Shown: positions 1-9,402 of the stretch, piece by piece
Position numbering within the stretch: position 1 is the stretch's first letter
How the letters are laid out: every line of letters begins with the position of its first letter
DNA from: Falsiroseomonas bella
GTDB taxonomy: Bacteria; Pseudomonadota; Alphaproteobacteria; Acetobacterales; Acetobacteraceae
Direction of reading: 5' to 3'
NCBI RefSeq assembly: GCF_003173615.1
Contig: NZ_QGNA01000001.1
Coordinates: 558,001-622,000, forward strand
DNA length: 64,000 bases
Position numbers and translations under genes: made by a program
The notes under the pieces: generated by a model
Told to the model about the DNA's origin: nothing
What the model saw: only the letters and a program-made list of their open reading frames with translations
Database searches by the model: none

Positions 1-399
1 TCCGCATCCGGCGTCCGGCGGAGCGCCGGCGTTCGGATCGAGTAAACAACGAGACGGCGACGCTCAAACCAGATCTTGTCGTTTTTAATTCGTAATTGTT
101 TTAATTATTTTTCGTCGCTGATGAGCAATATATCCGGCGGCGAAGACGGTCCGCCTCCCCTCTCCGAATACACGGCGACGGCGCCGCGTCAGCCCGGCCG
201 GTGCTGCCGGACCGCCGGCGCGTCGGTGAGCGAATGGCGGCGCCGCAGCAGGCGCCAGGGGCTGCGTGCGCCGGCCACGCGCCAGACGCCGCCGGTGCCC
301 GCGGCATCCACCAGCGCGACATCGCGGCGGAGCCTGGCCTGCGGCACCAGCTGCATGGGACGGAACAGGCCGGCGCCGCCGCGCGAGCTCGGGATCGGC
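1..399. other. Gene-poor left edge, no supported gene
   Basis: No reading frame here has convincing protein character. Positions 5-39 can form an imperfect GC-rich hairpin, and about 60-150 is strikingly AT-rich for this genome. A 74-codon minus-strand frame (413 to 189) starts inside the 3' end of the TadE-like gene, but it is Arg/Pro-rich and matches nothing I recognise. It could be a remnant of a second pilus gene or noise. Confidence 0.4.
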
Positions 400-936
400 T
401 TAGCAGGTCGCATTGTCGAAGGCCTCGTTCTTCACGACGATCGTCGCGCGGTGGACCAGATGCTCCGGGCCGCCGAGCAGGCGCAGCCAGACGCCGCTCA
501 TGAAGGGCTCGGTGTAGGTGACGCTGTAGGTGACGACCTGTCCGCCGCGACCGGCGCCGGCCGTCGGCGGCGTGTTCATGGCGGAGGCCGCGGCATGGGC
601 GCCCGTGGTCACCTGCAGTCGCTCGGGCGACAGGATGCGTCCGCCCGCATCGGCGATGATCCAGGGAATGGCCTGGGAGCGGCAGGCGATCTCGGCGGGC
701 GCGCCGGCGCGCGTCTGCTGGCCAGTGATGCCGAAGCGGCTGGCCTTGGCGGTGGCGCGATCCAGCGTGGAGGCGACGGCGAGTTGCCAGCCCACCTCCA
801 CCACCCCGATCGCCGCCATGAGGAAAGCGGGCAGGAGGAGACCGAACTCGGCCGCGGCCGAACCGCGCCGGCGGCCCGGCCTGGCTTGCGGACCGGCGCA
901 GCGGCCTGCCCTCTCGCCCGGCACAAAGTTTCGCAT
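400..936 (-). CDS. TadE-like pilus assembly / pseudopilin protein
   Basis: A 178-residue protein with the TadE layout: a basic N-terminus, then the prepilin-like motif GSAAAEFGLLLP at residues 25-36 (Gly25 and Glu30 as in TadE/Flp-type processing sites). A single membrane segment runs to about residue 53, followed by a periplasmic domain rich in beta-prone residues. TadE-family proteins are minor pseudopilins of tight-adherence (Flp) pili. I start at the ATG at 936 because GGAG lies nine bases upstream and the prepilin motif is then near the N-terminus; a start at 1026 adds 30 residues without family character. No other tad gene (cpaB, rcpA, tadA, tadB, tadC) is in the window, so it is either an orphan or the edge of a locus to the left. 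Family is fairly sure, function inferred. Confidence 0.7.
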   Translation of the reverse strand: MRNFVPGERAGRCAGPQARPGRRRGSAAAEFGLLLPAFLMAAIGVVEVGWQLAVASTLDRATAKASRFGITGQQTRAGAPAEIACRSQAIPWIIADAGGRILSPERLQVTTGAHAAASAMNTPPTAGAGRGGQVVTYSVTYTEPFMSGVWLRLLGGPEHLVHRATIVVKNEAFDNATC

Positions 937-1475
937 CGCGTCACACTCCGCAGCCGAATGGCTCAATGTTGAGGCAATAGTCAAAAATTCGCTCCACATT
1001 GTCAAGTTACGCAATCGCAAAGACAATGTATGAAAGTGTGTCTTTTACTTTGTTATGTTTGTGCTTGATTGTCATATTCCGTAGTTTTTAGTGAGGTTTG
1101 TCGTCCGTATGGCCAATTTGTTTTTGTGTTGACTGACATTTCACACCATTGTATTCGCGCAATGGTTGTGGCGAAGGCGGCCATCTCGGGCTGGCCCGGA
1201 CGAAGCACGCCAGCAGCGGGGGGCATGCCGCCGGGTGACGGCCGGGACGGTGGCCGAGGCTCGGACCGGGCGTCCGCCCGGCAGGCCTGGACGGGCCTCG
1301 GACATACAAGGCGTGAGTCGGAAAATCGGACCGCGTCGCATGCGGCGATGCACTGCCCGCCGTGCGCAGCGCCGGCGGACACACGGATCTCGGCAGGAAA
1401 TACGGGCAGAGCGCCGACGCGCGGGCCTCCCCGGCGCGGCTGCCGGTCAGCCGCCGCGCAACGAGGCGCGACGGC
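937..1475. promoter_or_regulatory. Long intergenic region with AT-rich promoter-like DNA
   Basis: About 540 bp with no supported gene, between the DUF4175 gene and the TadE-like gene. Positions about 956-1170 are AT-rich and are the likely source of the TadE-like promoter on the minus strand. On the plus strand TTGACT (1129-1134) stands 17 bp before TATTCG, a weak sigma-70-like match. An imperfect dyad, CACACCATTG (1142-1151) and CAATGGTTGTG (1160-1170), follows. The remainder (1171-1475) is GC-rich; short frames there look like noise. Confidence 0.4.
1154..1170 (+). repeat. 17-bp repeat, copy 1 (putative operator half)
   Basis: The 17-mer TTCGCGCAATGGTTGTG occurs here and again at 10778-10794, both times in an AT-richer intergenic stretch. 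Here it is the right half of an imperfect dyad. A shared regulator site is an inference. Confidence 0.4.
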
Positions 1476-4094
1476 TCAGAAGCGGCGCAGCAGCCGGTCT
1501 ATGTAGTCCAGCTCGTCCTGGGGGCGCTCGCGCTCGGCGCCGCGCTTGCGCAGCTCCTCCTGCAGGCGGCGGGTGCGCAGCAGCTCGGCCTCGTCGGGCA
1601 CGCGGGTGTCGCTGCCATTGTCCTGGGCGCCGGGGGCCTCGCGCGTGCGCCGGCCGAGCGGATCGCGGCCGTCGCCCTGGTTCTGCGCCTGGTCCTGGCC
1701 TTCGCCCTCGCCCTGGCCCTCGCCCATCATCTCGCCGGACTCTTCGCCCTCGCCCTCGCCCTCGCCTTCCTGCTGGCCGAACTGGCGCTGCATCTGCTGC
1801 GCCATCTGGCGGGCGCCTTCCACCAGCTCGCGGATCGCGCGCTGCTGCGCGTCCCGCGCATCGCCGCCATCCATGAGCTGGTCCTGCGCCTCCCGCATCG
1901 CCTGGTCGGCGCGGCCGAGTTGCGGCGGGACCTCGCCGGTGAGGTCGCCGAATTGCTGCATCACCTCGCCCAGCGCGCGGCGCAGCGCGCGCTGCACGCG
2001 GGCCTCGCGGTTCGCTTCCGCCTGGGCCTGTTGCTCGGCCTCGGCGCGCTGCTGCTGCTGTTGCTGCTGCTGTTCCGGCGTCTGGCGGTTCCAGGGGCTG
2101 CGGCGCTGCGCCTGCTCGGCGCGGCGCTCCGCCTCCCGCCGCTGCGTCTCGGCCTCGGCGCGGCGATGGCCGCTGTCGAGCATGCGGGTCTGGCGCTGCA
2201 CCATGTCCTGCACCACGCCCATCTGCTGCTCGCCGCGCTGGCGCTGCTGGCGGCGGCGTTCCTGCTGCTCGTTGCGGGCGGAGCGGCCTTCCTCCAGCGC
2301 GCGCAGCATCTCCTCGAGCTCGGCGAGCTCGCGCTCGGCGTCCTCGGGGCGGTCCTGGCGGTTGGCCTCGCGCATGCGATCCGTGCGGCGATCGAGGTCG
2401 CGGCGGTCCATCAGCCGGTTCTGCGGATCGAAGGGCATCGCCTCCGCATTCTCCTGCTGCAGGCGCTCCGCCATGGCTTCCAGATGGCGGCGGATCGCAT
2501 CGCGCAGTTCCTGGATGCGGCGCTCCGTCTCGCTGCGCTGCTCGGCGTTGCGCTCCTCGCGCTCGCCGTTGCGCTGTTCCTCCATCTGGCGCTGCGCCTC
2601 CTGCAGCGCCTGGCGCAGCTCCTCGCGCGCCTGCTGCAGCGCACGGGCGGTGCGCTCGGCGCGGCCTTCCTCCAGCGCCAGCGCCGTCTCCCACATGATC
2701 TCCTGCGCCTCGGTCACCGCCTCCGGCCGGCGGTCGCGGGTCAGGCGGTGGCGCGCCGCGCGGAGCGCCAGGTAGGTGGTGGTGTCGTGCTCGAAGGCTT
2801 CCGGCGCGGCGGCGAGGCCATCGAGCGCCCGCCGCGCCTCGGCGCGCGCAGTGGGGTCGAGCGAGAGCGCCTTGCGCAGCGCGATCAGCGCCTGCGCCAC
2901 GGGGTGGGTGAAGCTGCGCTCCGGAAGGGTCAGCGGCGCGGCGGCGGAGACGCCCTCCTGCTCCGCGCCGTCGCGGGCGCGCAGCAGTATCTCCACCTCG
3001 AGCCCCGCCCAGGGATGGGCGGAGAGGTCGGGCGCGGACACGCCGCGCGCGTCGCGCGCCTGGGCCGGCAGCGGGATCTCCACCACATGAGGCGGCGCGT
3101 CGGGCCGCGCCTTCAGGCGGATCTCGGCATTCAGCGAGACGGCGCCCCAATCGTCCTGCACCTGCCACGGCAGGCGGATGGCCAGGCCGCGCAGCGCCCG
3201 GCCGGGCGCCTCGGTGAAGCTGGCGCGGGGCGGCTGGTCGGCCTGCACCGTCAGCGTCCAGGCCGCGACCTCGGACCCGTCGCGGCGGATCACCAGCCGC
3301 GCGCCGTGGTCCAGCACCGCCTCGGCGCCGAAGGAACGCGTGTCGAGCGCGCGGAAGGCGCTGACCGTGTTGCCGGTCTGCAACTCCGGCACGCCGCCGG
3401 TGCCGCCCGAGAGCGCGACCTGCAGACGGCTGCCGGCCGGAACGGAGGCCTCGCCGCCGGCCGGGTCGAGGAAGACGGGTGCCGCGGCGGTGTAGGCGGG
3501 CGGGGTGATCCAGGCCTCCAGACGCATTGGCGGCGGGGCGGCGGGCATCGCGACCTCGCCGGCGAAGGCGCGGCGCAGGCGCTCCGGCGCCTCCGGCCCG
3601 GCGACGACGAGTGATGCGAGCAGCGACAGGCCGAGCGCGGCGCGCAGCGCGATCGGGTCGCGCTTCGCGAGACCGGGCCGCGGCAGGCCGACGCGCAGCC
3701 TGCGGACATTCGACAGCACGCGGTCGCGATGCACCTGCCACACCGCCTGCGCCAGCGGATCGTCGCCGGCGGGCTTGTCGGTCAGCGTGGCGAGGGGGCG
3801 GTGATCGAGGCCGGATTCGCGCTCCAGCCGCCGGTCGGCGGGATCGTCGCCCGGCCAGCGGAAGCCGCGCAGGCCGTGGCGCAGCGCCACGACGAAGCCG
3901 GCGAAGAACCCGGCCGCGATGAGCATGCGCAGCCATCCCGGCAGCAGCAGCGGGATCCCGAGCAGGGCGAAGGTGAGGAAGACGCCGAGAACGCCGAGCG
4001 CCGGCCAGATGGCGGGCCAGATCGCCTCCCAGGCCAGCGCCAGCCGCGCGAGGCGGCGGCGCCGGGCCAGTGGGGCGAGCGGCGCGGGCGTCAC
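1476..4094 (-). CDS. DUF4175 / TIGR02302 family membrane protein
   Basis: An 872-residue protein matching the alphaproteobacterial TIGR02302 (DUF4175) family, whose function is unknown. The N-terminus has two or three hydrophobic segments (about residues 30-75 and 150-170). A periplasmic, Ig-like beta-rich region follows to about residue 400. The C-terminal half is very rich in Gln, Arg and Glu, probably long coiled coil, and includes a run of eight glutamines encoded near 2050-2076. The GTG start at 4094 overlaps the lysA stop by four bases (GTGA), which fixes the start and suggests translational coupling. The lysA-TIGR02302 pairing is common in related bacteria. Long open frames on the opposite strand (such as 1362-3614) are GC-bias shadows. 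Confidence 0.85.
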   Translation of the reverse strand: MTPAPLAPLARRRRLARLALAWEAIWPAIWPALGVLGVFLTFALLGIPLLLPGWLRMLIAAGFFAGFVVALRHGLRGFRWPGDDPADRRLERESGLDHRPLATLTDKPAGDDPLAQAVWQVHRDRVLSNVRRLRVGLPRPGLAKRDPIALRAALGLSLLASLVVAGPEAPERLRRAFAGEVAMPAAPPPMRLEAWITPPAYTAAAPVFLDPAGGEASVPAGSRLQVALSGGTGGVPELQTGNTVSAFRALDTRSFGAEAVLDHGARLVIRRDGSEVAAWTLTVQADQPPRASFTEAPGRALRGLAIRLPWQVQDDWGAVSLNAEIRLKARPDAPPHVVEIPLPAQARDARGVSAPDLSAHPWAGLEVEILLRARDGAEQEGVSAAAPLTLPERSFTHPVAQALIALRKALSLDPTARAEARRALDGLAAAPEAFEHDTTTYLALRAARHRLTRDRRPEAVTEAQEIMWETALALEEGRAERTARALQQAREELRQALQEAQRQMEEQRNGEREERNAEQRSETERRIQELRDAIRRHLEAMAERLQQENAEAMPFDPQNRLMDRRDLDRRTDRMREANRQDRPEDAERELAELEEMLRALEEGRSARNEQQERRRQQRQRGEQQMGVVQDMVQRQTRMLDSGHRRAEAETQRREAERRAEQAQRRSPWNRQTPEQQQQQQQQRAEAEQQAQAEANREARVQRALRRALGEVMQQFGDLTGEVPPQLGRADQAMREAQDQLMDGGDARDAQQRAIRELVEGARQMAQQMQRQFGQQEGEGEGEGEESGEMMGEGQGEGEGQDQAQNQGDGRDPLGRRTREAPGAQDNGSDTRVPDEAELLRTRRLQEELRKRGAERERPQDELDYIDRLLRRF

Positions 4095-5437
4095 GCCGCG
4101 TACCAGTCGGGCAAGCGCTGGCCGGCGAGCAGGGCTTCGGGCGTCTGGCGTTCGCGCACCACGCCGAAGCGGGCGCCGTCCACCAGGACCTCCGCGGCCA
4201 GGGGCCGCGCATTGTAGGTGCTGCTCATCGCCGCTCCGTACGCCCCCGCATCGAGGAACGCGACAAGGCTACCCGGTTCCAGGGTGGGAAGGCCACGATT
4301 TCGCGCGAAGGTGTCGCCGGTCTCGCAGACCGGACCGACCACGTCGCAGGACGAGACGGGCGCGACGTAATCGGTGGGCGAGACCGGGACGATGCCGTGC
4401 CAGGCCTCGTACATCGCCGGCCGCACCAGGTCGTTCATCGCGGCGTCGAGGATGACGAAGCGGCGCGCGCCGTTGCGCTTCGAGAGGACGACAGACGCCA
4501 GCAGCACGCCAGCCGGCCCGGCGATCCAGCGGCCGGGCTCCATCATCAGCCGCACGCCGAGATTGCCGAGCGTGGTCCGGATCGCGCCGGCGAGCGCGGC
4601 GGGGCTGGGCGCCGGTTCGTTGCGATAGGGGATGCCGAGGCCGCCGCCGCAATCCACGCGGTCCACCGGCAGGCCCTGCGCGCGCAGCGCGCGGACGAGA
4701 TCGGCCAGCGCCCGATAGGCGGCGGCATAGGCGCCCATGCCCGCGGTGATCTGGCTGCCGATATGGGTGGCGATGCCGGCGGGGCGGATGCCGGGCGTCG
4801 CGGCCATGCGGGCGTAGAGCGCGGGCGCGTCGGCCATGGCGACGCCGAACTTGTTCTCGCTCTTGCCGGTGGTGATCTTGGCGTGGGTCAGCGGGTCCAC
4901 ATCCGGGTTCACGCGGATCGCGACATCCACGGTGCGGCCGAGTTCGGTGGCGGCGGCGGAGATCATGGCGATCTCCTCCACGCTCTCGGCATTGATCTGG
5001 CCGACGCCCTGGCCGATGGCGAAACGCAACTCGCGCATCGTCTTGCCCACGCCGGAGAAGACGACGTGGTGGGGCGCGATGCCGGCCGCGAGCGCGGTGC
5101 GCAGCTCGCCTTCCGAGACGATGTCGGCGCCGGCGCCTTCGCGCGCCAGGGTGCGCAGAACGGCCAGGTTGGGGTTGGCCTTCACCGCGAAATGGATCTC
5201 GCAGTCGAGCGCGGCCTCGCTGAGCGCCGCCTGCATCGCGCGGTAGCGCCGGCGGAGCGTTGCCGCGGAATAGACCCAGGTGGGGGTGCCGATCTCGGCC
5301 GCGATGCGGGCGAGCGGCACATCCTCCATCGTCAGCCCGTCCTGGGCATGCGCGGCGAGGTCGGGGCGGCCGGCGAGAAGCTCGGCGAAGGTGGGGTCGG
5401 CGTCGTCCGGGGGAAGCGACGGGGCGGGGGCGGCCAT
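4091..5437 (-). CDS. lysA: Diaminopimelate decarboxylase
   Basis: Converts meso-diaminopimelate to L-lysine, the last step of lysine synthesis; cytosolic, PLP-dependent, fold-type III. Visible family motifs are FAVKANPN (the PLP lysine), CGGGLGIPY, EPGRW, and CETGDTFARNR carrying the cysteine that completes the active site from the partner subunit. At 448 residues it is a normal length. The first ~40 residues before the barrel are an ordinary N-terminal extension. It lies downstream of DUF2852 on the same strand with a palindromic repeat in the 103-bp gap, and its stop overlaps the DUF4175 start. Confidence 0.97.
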   Translation of the reverse strand: MAAPAPSLPPDDADPTFAELLAGRPDLAAHAQDGLTMEDVPLARIAAEIGTPTWVYSAATLRRRYRAMQAALSEAALDCEIHFAVKANPNLAVLRTLAREGAGADIVSEGELRTALAAGIAPHHVVFSGVGKTMRELRFAIGQGVGQINAESVEEIAMISAAATELGRTVDVAIRVNPDVDPLTHAKITTGKSENKFGVAMADAPALYARMAATPGIRPAGIATHIGSQITAGMGAYAAAYRALADLVRALRAQGLPVDRVDCGGGLGIPYRNEPAPSPAALAGAIRTTLGNLGVRLMMEPGRWIAGPAGVLLASVVLSKRNGARRFVILDAAMNDLVRPAMYEAWHGIVPVSPTDYVAPVSSCDVVGPVCETGDTFARNRGLPTLEPGSLVAFLDAGAYGAAMSSTYNARPLAAEVLVDGARFGVVRERQTPEALLAGQRLPDWYAA

Positions 5438-5489
5438 GCGCCAAGAATGGGGCTGGGGCGCGGGTTCGGGAAGATGAGGCGCCTCCCTT

Positions 5490-5529
5490 CTCCCTCCCCC
5501 GCATGGCGGGGGAGGGTCGGGGTGGGGGC
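5490..5529. repeat. GC-rich palindromic intergenic element, copy A
   Basis: An 11-bp inverted repeat, CCCTCCCCCGC (5492-5502) and GCGGGGGAGGG (5506-5516), with a 3-base spacer, then a conserved tail TCGGGGTGGGGGC. Sequence-related copies lie at 7361-7397 and twice at 55896-55991. The element resembles a REP-like family. It may form a hairpin in the DUF2852-lysA transcript. Confidence 0.8.
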
Positions 5530-5540
5530 CTGCGCGCCCC

Positions 5541-6047
5541 TCAGCTCTTCCGCTCGCGGCTGGCCATGAAGCGCTCGAACTCCTCCTGGTCCTTGGCGCG
5601 GCGGAGTTGCTTCACGAAGTCCGAGAATTCCGCGGCCTGCGCATCGAGCTGCCGGCGCTCCTCGTCCAGGCGGGCCAGCACGTTCTGGCGATACTCGTCG
5701 AAGGCGACGTTCCCCGTGCTGCCGAAGCCCGGAACGTGCTCCCGCACGCGTTCCCGCATGCGGTCCTTCCAGGGGGTCATCCAGGGGGCGGCCCAAGGGG
5801 CGGCATTGCAGGCCATGGCAGGTCTCCAGAGGAAGAAGAAGGCGAGCAGGGCGAGGCCGAGCGGCCACCAGAGGATGAACCCCAAAATCATCGCGGGCAG
5901 GCGCCAGCCGCGCAGCGGATGGCCGCCCCATGGGGCCCAGCGGGCCTGACGGGCCTCGCGCCGTGCCTGCTTCAGCTGCTGCTTGTGCCAGCGCCAGGCG
6001 AGGTCAGGCGGGAGATCGGAGGGCACCGCGGAGGAAGCGGCGGTCAT
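5541..6047 (-). CDS. DUF2852 family membrane-associated protein
   Basis: A 168-residue protein of the alphaproteobacterial DUF2852 family (function unknown). It has a basic N-terminal segment, one or two hydrophobic helices at about residues 50-75, and the family signature GSTGNVAFDEYRQNVLARL near residue 110. A charged helical C-terminus ends in a form of the conserved FxxFVxxLRRAKDxEEFxRFM pattern. It is preceded by a good promoter-like sequence (6096-6125) with a palindrome over the predicted start site, and lies downstream of a TetR-type regulator on the same strand. That regulator may control it; this is inferred from position. Confidence 0.9.
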   Translation of the reverse strand: MTAASSAVPSDLPPDLAWRWHKQQLKQARREARQARWAPWGGHPLRGWRLPAMILGFILWWPLGLALLAFFFLWRPAMACNAAPWAAPWMTPWKDRMRERVREHVPGFGSTGNVAFDEYRQNVLARLDEERRQLDAQAAEFSDFVKQLRRAKDQEEFERFMASRERKS

Positions 6048-6075
6048 CGTCGGTCGGCTCCTTCATGCCTGTGGC

Positions 6076-6125
6076 GTGTCGATGTGACACACATTCACAT
6101 ATCGGCCCGGGCCGCGCGATGTCAA
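6076..6125 (-). promoter_or_regulatory. Sigma-70-type promoter with palindromic operator
   Basis: On the minus strand TTGACA (6125-6120) is separated by 18 bases from TATGTG (6101-6096). A palindrome GTGTC-GATGT-GACAC (6076-6090) lies just downstream, about where transcription would start. The arrangement fits a repressed promoter for the DUF2852 gene. The upstream TetR-family protein is the obvious candidate repressor, untested. Confidence 0.55.
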
Positions 6126-6136
6126 AGGTGTTTACA

Positions 6137-6796
6137 TTACGACACACGCAGCAGGCGGCCGACCGCATCCTCCAGCACCGCCTCGGGCGGCGGCGCGCCG
6201 GAGCCGGGCGGTGGCATGCCCGCGCGTTCCAGACCCGCCAAGCCATGGGAGATCGCCCACACCTCCAGCGCGAGCAGCCGGACGCGGTTGGGGTCACCGG
6301 CCTCGGGCAGGACGCGGGCGATGGCGCCGACCAGCGCGGCGAAGGGTCCGTCGGGCGCCTGGTCGGACGGGGGCGGCGTCGGGTCGCGCCAGGCGAACAT
6401 CACGCCGTAATAGCCCGGCTCCTCCCGCGCGAAGGCGAGATAGGCATGGCCCATGGCGAGCAGCCCCTCACGCACGCCCTTGCCGATCGCGGCGTCCTTC
6501 AGCCTGGCGCCGAAGGCCTCGAAGCCGCGGCGGCAGAGTTCCGACAGCAGCGCGTCCTTGTCGCGGAAGTGGCGGTAGGGGGCGGAAGGCGAGACGCCGG
6601 CGAGGCGCGCGGCCTCGACCAGGGTGAAGCCATGCGCGCCGCGCTCGGCCGCGAGCTGCCGCGCGGCCTCGAGCAGGGCTTCCTTGAGGTTGCCGTGGTG
6701 ATAGCCGCGGCGGCAGAAGCCGAAGGGCGCGGCGCCCTCGGCCGGCTCCTCGGGCCGGCGCCCCCAGGGGCCGCGCGATGTGTGCCAGCGTGACAT
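6137..6796 (-). CDS. TetR/AcrR-family regulator with WHG domain
   Basis: A 219-residue transcriptional regulator. The N-terminal DNA-binding domain (about residues 30-85) begins RRGYHHGNLKEALLEAA and continues through VEAARLAGVSPSAPYRHFRDKDALL, a classic TetR helix-turn-helix. The C-terminal half (residues ~90-215) fits the WHG-type ligand domain, including GVMFAWRDP. The ATG at 6796 is the first start in the frame; a shorter form beginning nearer the conserved domain is possible. It is divergent from the YciI-like gene and precedes the DUF2852 promoter. The ligand cannot be told from sequence. Confidence 0.88.
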   Translation of the reverse strand: MSRWHTSRGPWGRRPEEPAEGAAPFGFCRRGYHHGNLKEALLEAARQLAAERGAHGFTLVEAARLAGVSPSAPYRHFRDKDALLSELCRRGFEAFGARLKDAAIGKGVREGLLAMGHAYLAFAREEPGYYGVMFAWRDPTPPPSDQAPDGPFAALVGAIARVLPEAGDPNRVRLLALEVWAISHGLAGLERAGMPPPGSGAPPPEAVLEDAVGRLLRVS

Positions 6797-6903
6797 TGGC
6801 CCGATATGGCATGCGCGGCGGTTCGGCCCAACCCGCGAGCGTGACTGGATCGGCCGCCTTCCCTGCCGCTACCGTGCGCGGAAACGCGAATGGGGAGGGT
6901 CCG

Positions 6904-7230
6904 ATGGTTTTCGTCGTCATCGCGAAGGACGGCAAGGATGCCGAAGCGCCGGCGCGCCGCATGGCAGTGCGTCCGCGACACATGGCGCGGATCGGACCCT
7001 GCGCCGAGAAGGGCGAGATCCTGGCGGGCGTGGCGCTGCTCGATCGGCCCGACGGCACGATGGTCGGCTCGATTATGGTGGTGGACCTGCCGGACGAGGC
7101 CGCGGTGCGCGCCTGGCTGGCGGAGGACCCCTACATGCAGGAGGGCGTTTGGAAGGATGTCACCATCCTGCCCGGACGCGTCGCGCCTCTGCCCTATCGC
7201 CCGCTGCCCGGCAGCACGCCGGGCGGATGA
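6904..7230 (+). CDS. YciI-family protein
   Basis: A 108-residue protein of the YciI-like (YCII) superfamily, a ferredoxin-like fold whose members have mostly unknown roles. The sequence opens MVFVVIAKDGKD, has a conserved His in RPRHMARIG, and ends with the typical VVDLPDEAAVRAWLAEDPY segment. I use the ATG at 6904, preceded by GGGAGG, not upstream starts that would overlap the divergent TetR gene. It is convergent with the lptM-like gene, with only six bases between stops. Confidence 0.85.
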   Translation: MVFVVIAKDGKDAEAPARRMAVRPRHMARIGPCAEKGEILAGVALLDRPDGTMVGSIMVVDLPDEAAVRAWLAEDPYMQEGVWKDVTILPGRVAPLPYRPLPGSTPGG

Positions 7231-7236
7231 AGGCCG

Positions 7237-7406
7237 TCAGCGCGCCGGATAGACCCGCGGGTAGGTGATCTGCTCCGGCGGGCCGGGCGGGCGGATGTCG
7301 CCGGTGCGGCCGCAGGCGGCAAGGAGGACGAGGACGAGGAGGAGGAGGGGTTGCGCCGCCCCCACCCCGACCCTCCCCCGCATGCGGGGGAGGGAGAACT
7401 GAGCGC

Positions 7407-7410
<4 letters not shown>
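7237..7410 (-). CDS. lptM: LptM-like small lipoprotein with repeat-derived N-terminus
   Basis: A 57-residue lipoprotein. A hydrophobic stretch ends in the lipobox LAAC (Cys33), followed by GRTGDIRPP, the usual pattern of LptM/YifL-type proteins encoded between argH and lysA. In E. coli LptM assists maturation of the LPS translocon LptDE. The start at 7410 overlaps the argH stop as ATGA. Unusually, residues 5 to about 17 ([13 protein letters not shown]) are encoded by the palindromic element described at 7361-7397, which lengthens the region before the hydrophobic core. An alternative ATG lies inside the element (7383) and would trim nine residues. Identity rests on context plus lipobox. Confidence 0.75.
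7361..7397. repeat. GC-rich palindromic element, copy B, inside lptM
   Basis: Inverted repeat CCCTCCCCCGC (7371-7381) and GCGGGGGAGGG (7384-7394) around a two-base spacer, with the flank CCCACCCCGA. It matches copy A in inverse orientation. It lies in frame within the signal-peptide region of the LptM-like gene and adds no stop codon. Confidence 0.85.
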
Positions 7411-8819
<1,409 letters not shown>

Positions 8820-8822
8820 CCT

Positions 8823-9386
8823 GTGCTGACACGCCGGCAGTTCGGCGTCCTGGGCGGGACGCTGGCCACGGCCGCCGCGGCGCGTCAAGCCGCGGCCGCC
8901 GCGGGCCCCGAGAAGCTGCGGGAGACGCCGGAAGGCCGCCCCCTGCCCGAGAACCTGGTCTTCCAGGATGCGGAGGGAAAGGAGACGCGCTTCGACGCCT
9001 TCCGCGGCAAGGGTCTCGTCGTGAATTTCTGGGCCACCTGGTGCCCGCCCTGCGTGGCCGAGATGCCCGCGCTGGACCGCGCGCACGCCGCGCTGGCGCG
9101 CGAGGGGATCGAGGTGCTGGCGCTGTCCTCCGACCGCGGCGGGCGCACCGTGGTGGAGCCCTTCTACCAGCGCACGGGCCTGCGCCACCTGGCGATGTGG
9201 TTCGACGCGCGCGGCGCGACGGGCCGCGCGCTCGGCATCCGTGGCCTGCCGACCACCGTCATCCTCGACCGGCGCGGCCTCGAAGTCGCGCGCCTGGAAG
9301 GCGAGGCCGCCTGGGACACGCCCGAGATGCTCGCCGCGATCCGCCGCCTCGTGCGCGGCGGCTCCCCCGCCAACACCACCACCTGA
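8823..9386 (+). CDS. TlpA-family thiol:disulfide oxidoreductase
   Basis: A 187-residue exported thioredoxin-fold protein. The N-terminus [12 protein letters not shown] carries a twin-arginine-like signal followed by an Ala-rich segment. The active site WCPPC sits in [18 protein letters not shown], and the cis-proline region is in [12 protein letters not shown]. TlpA-like proteins reduce periplasmic disulfides, for example in cytochrome c or oxidase maturation. The GTG start at 8823 follows GGAGG (8808-8813), which lies within the opposite-strand argH coding region. Close divergence from argH is typical for this group of bacteria. The true partner is unknown. Confidence 0.9.
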   Translation: MLTRRQFGVLGGTLATAAAARQAAAAAGPEKLRETPEGRPLPENLVFQDAEGKETRFDAFRGKGLVVNFWATWCPPCVAEMPALDRAHAALAREGIEVLALSSDRGGRTVVEPFYQRTGLRHLAMWFDARGATGRALGIRGLPTTVILDRRGLEVARLEGEAAWDTPEMLAAIRRLVRGGSPANTTT

Positions 9387-9402
9387 GCGCAGGAACACGA
9401 CC

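Noticed and set aside
189-413. 74-codon minus-strand gene overlapping the TadE-like stop
   Set aside because: Arg-rich, no recognisable family, no ribosome site; not supportable as a gene.
1053-1506. Frames of ~100-145 codons in the intergenic region
   Set aside because: Composition is inconsistent along the frame and no motif or ribosome site supports them.
1362-4212. Very long open frames of 750 and 921 codons over the DUF4175 gene
   Set aside because: They are GC-bias shadows of the 872-residue DUF4175 protein; the shadow proteins are Ala/Arg/Leu-only and match nothing.
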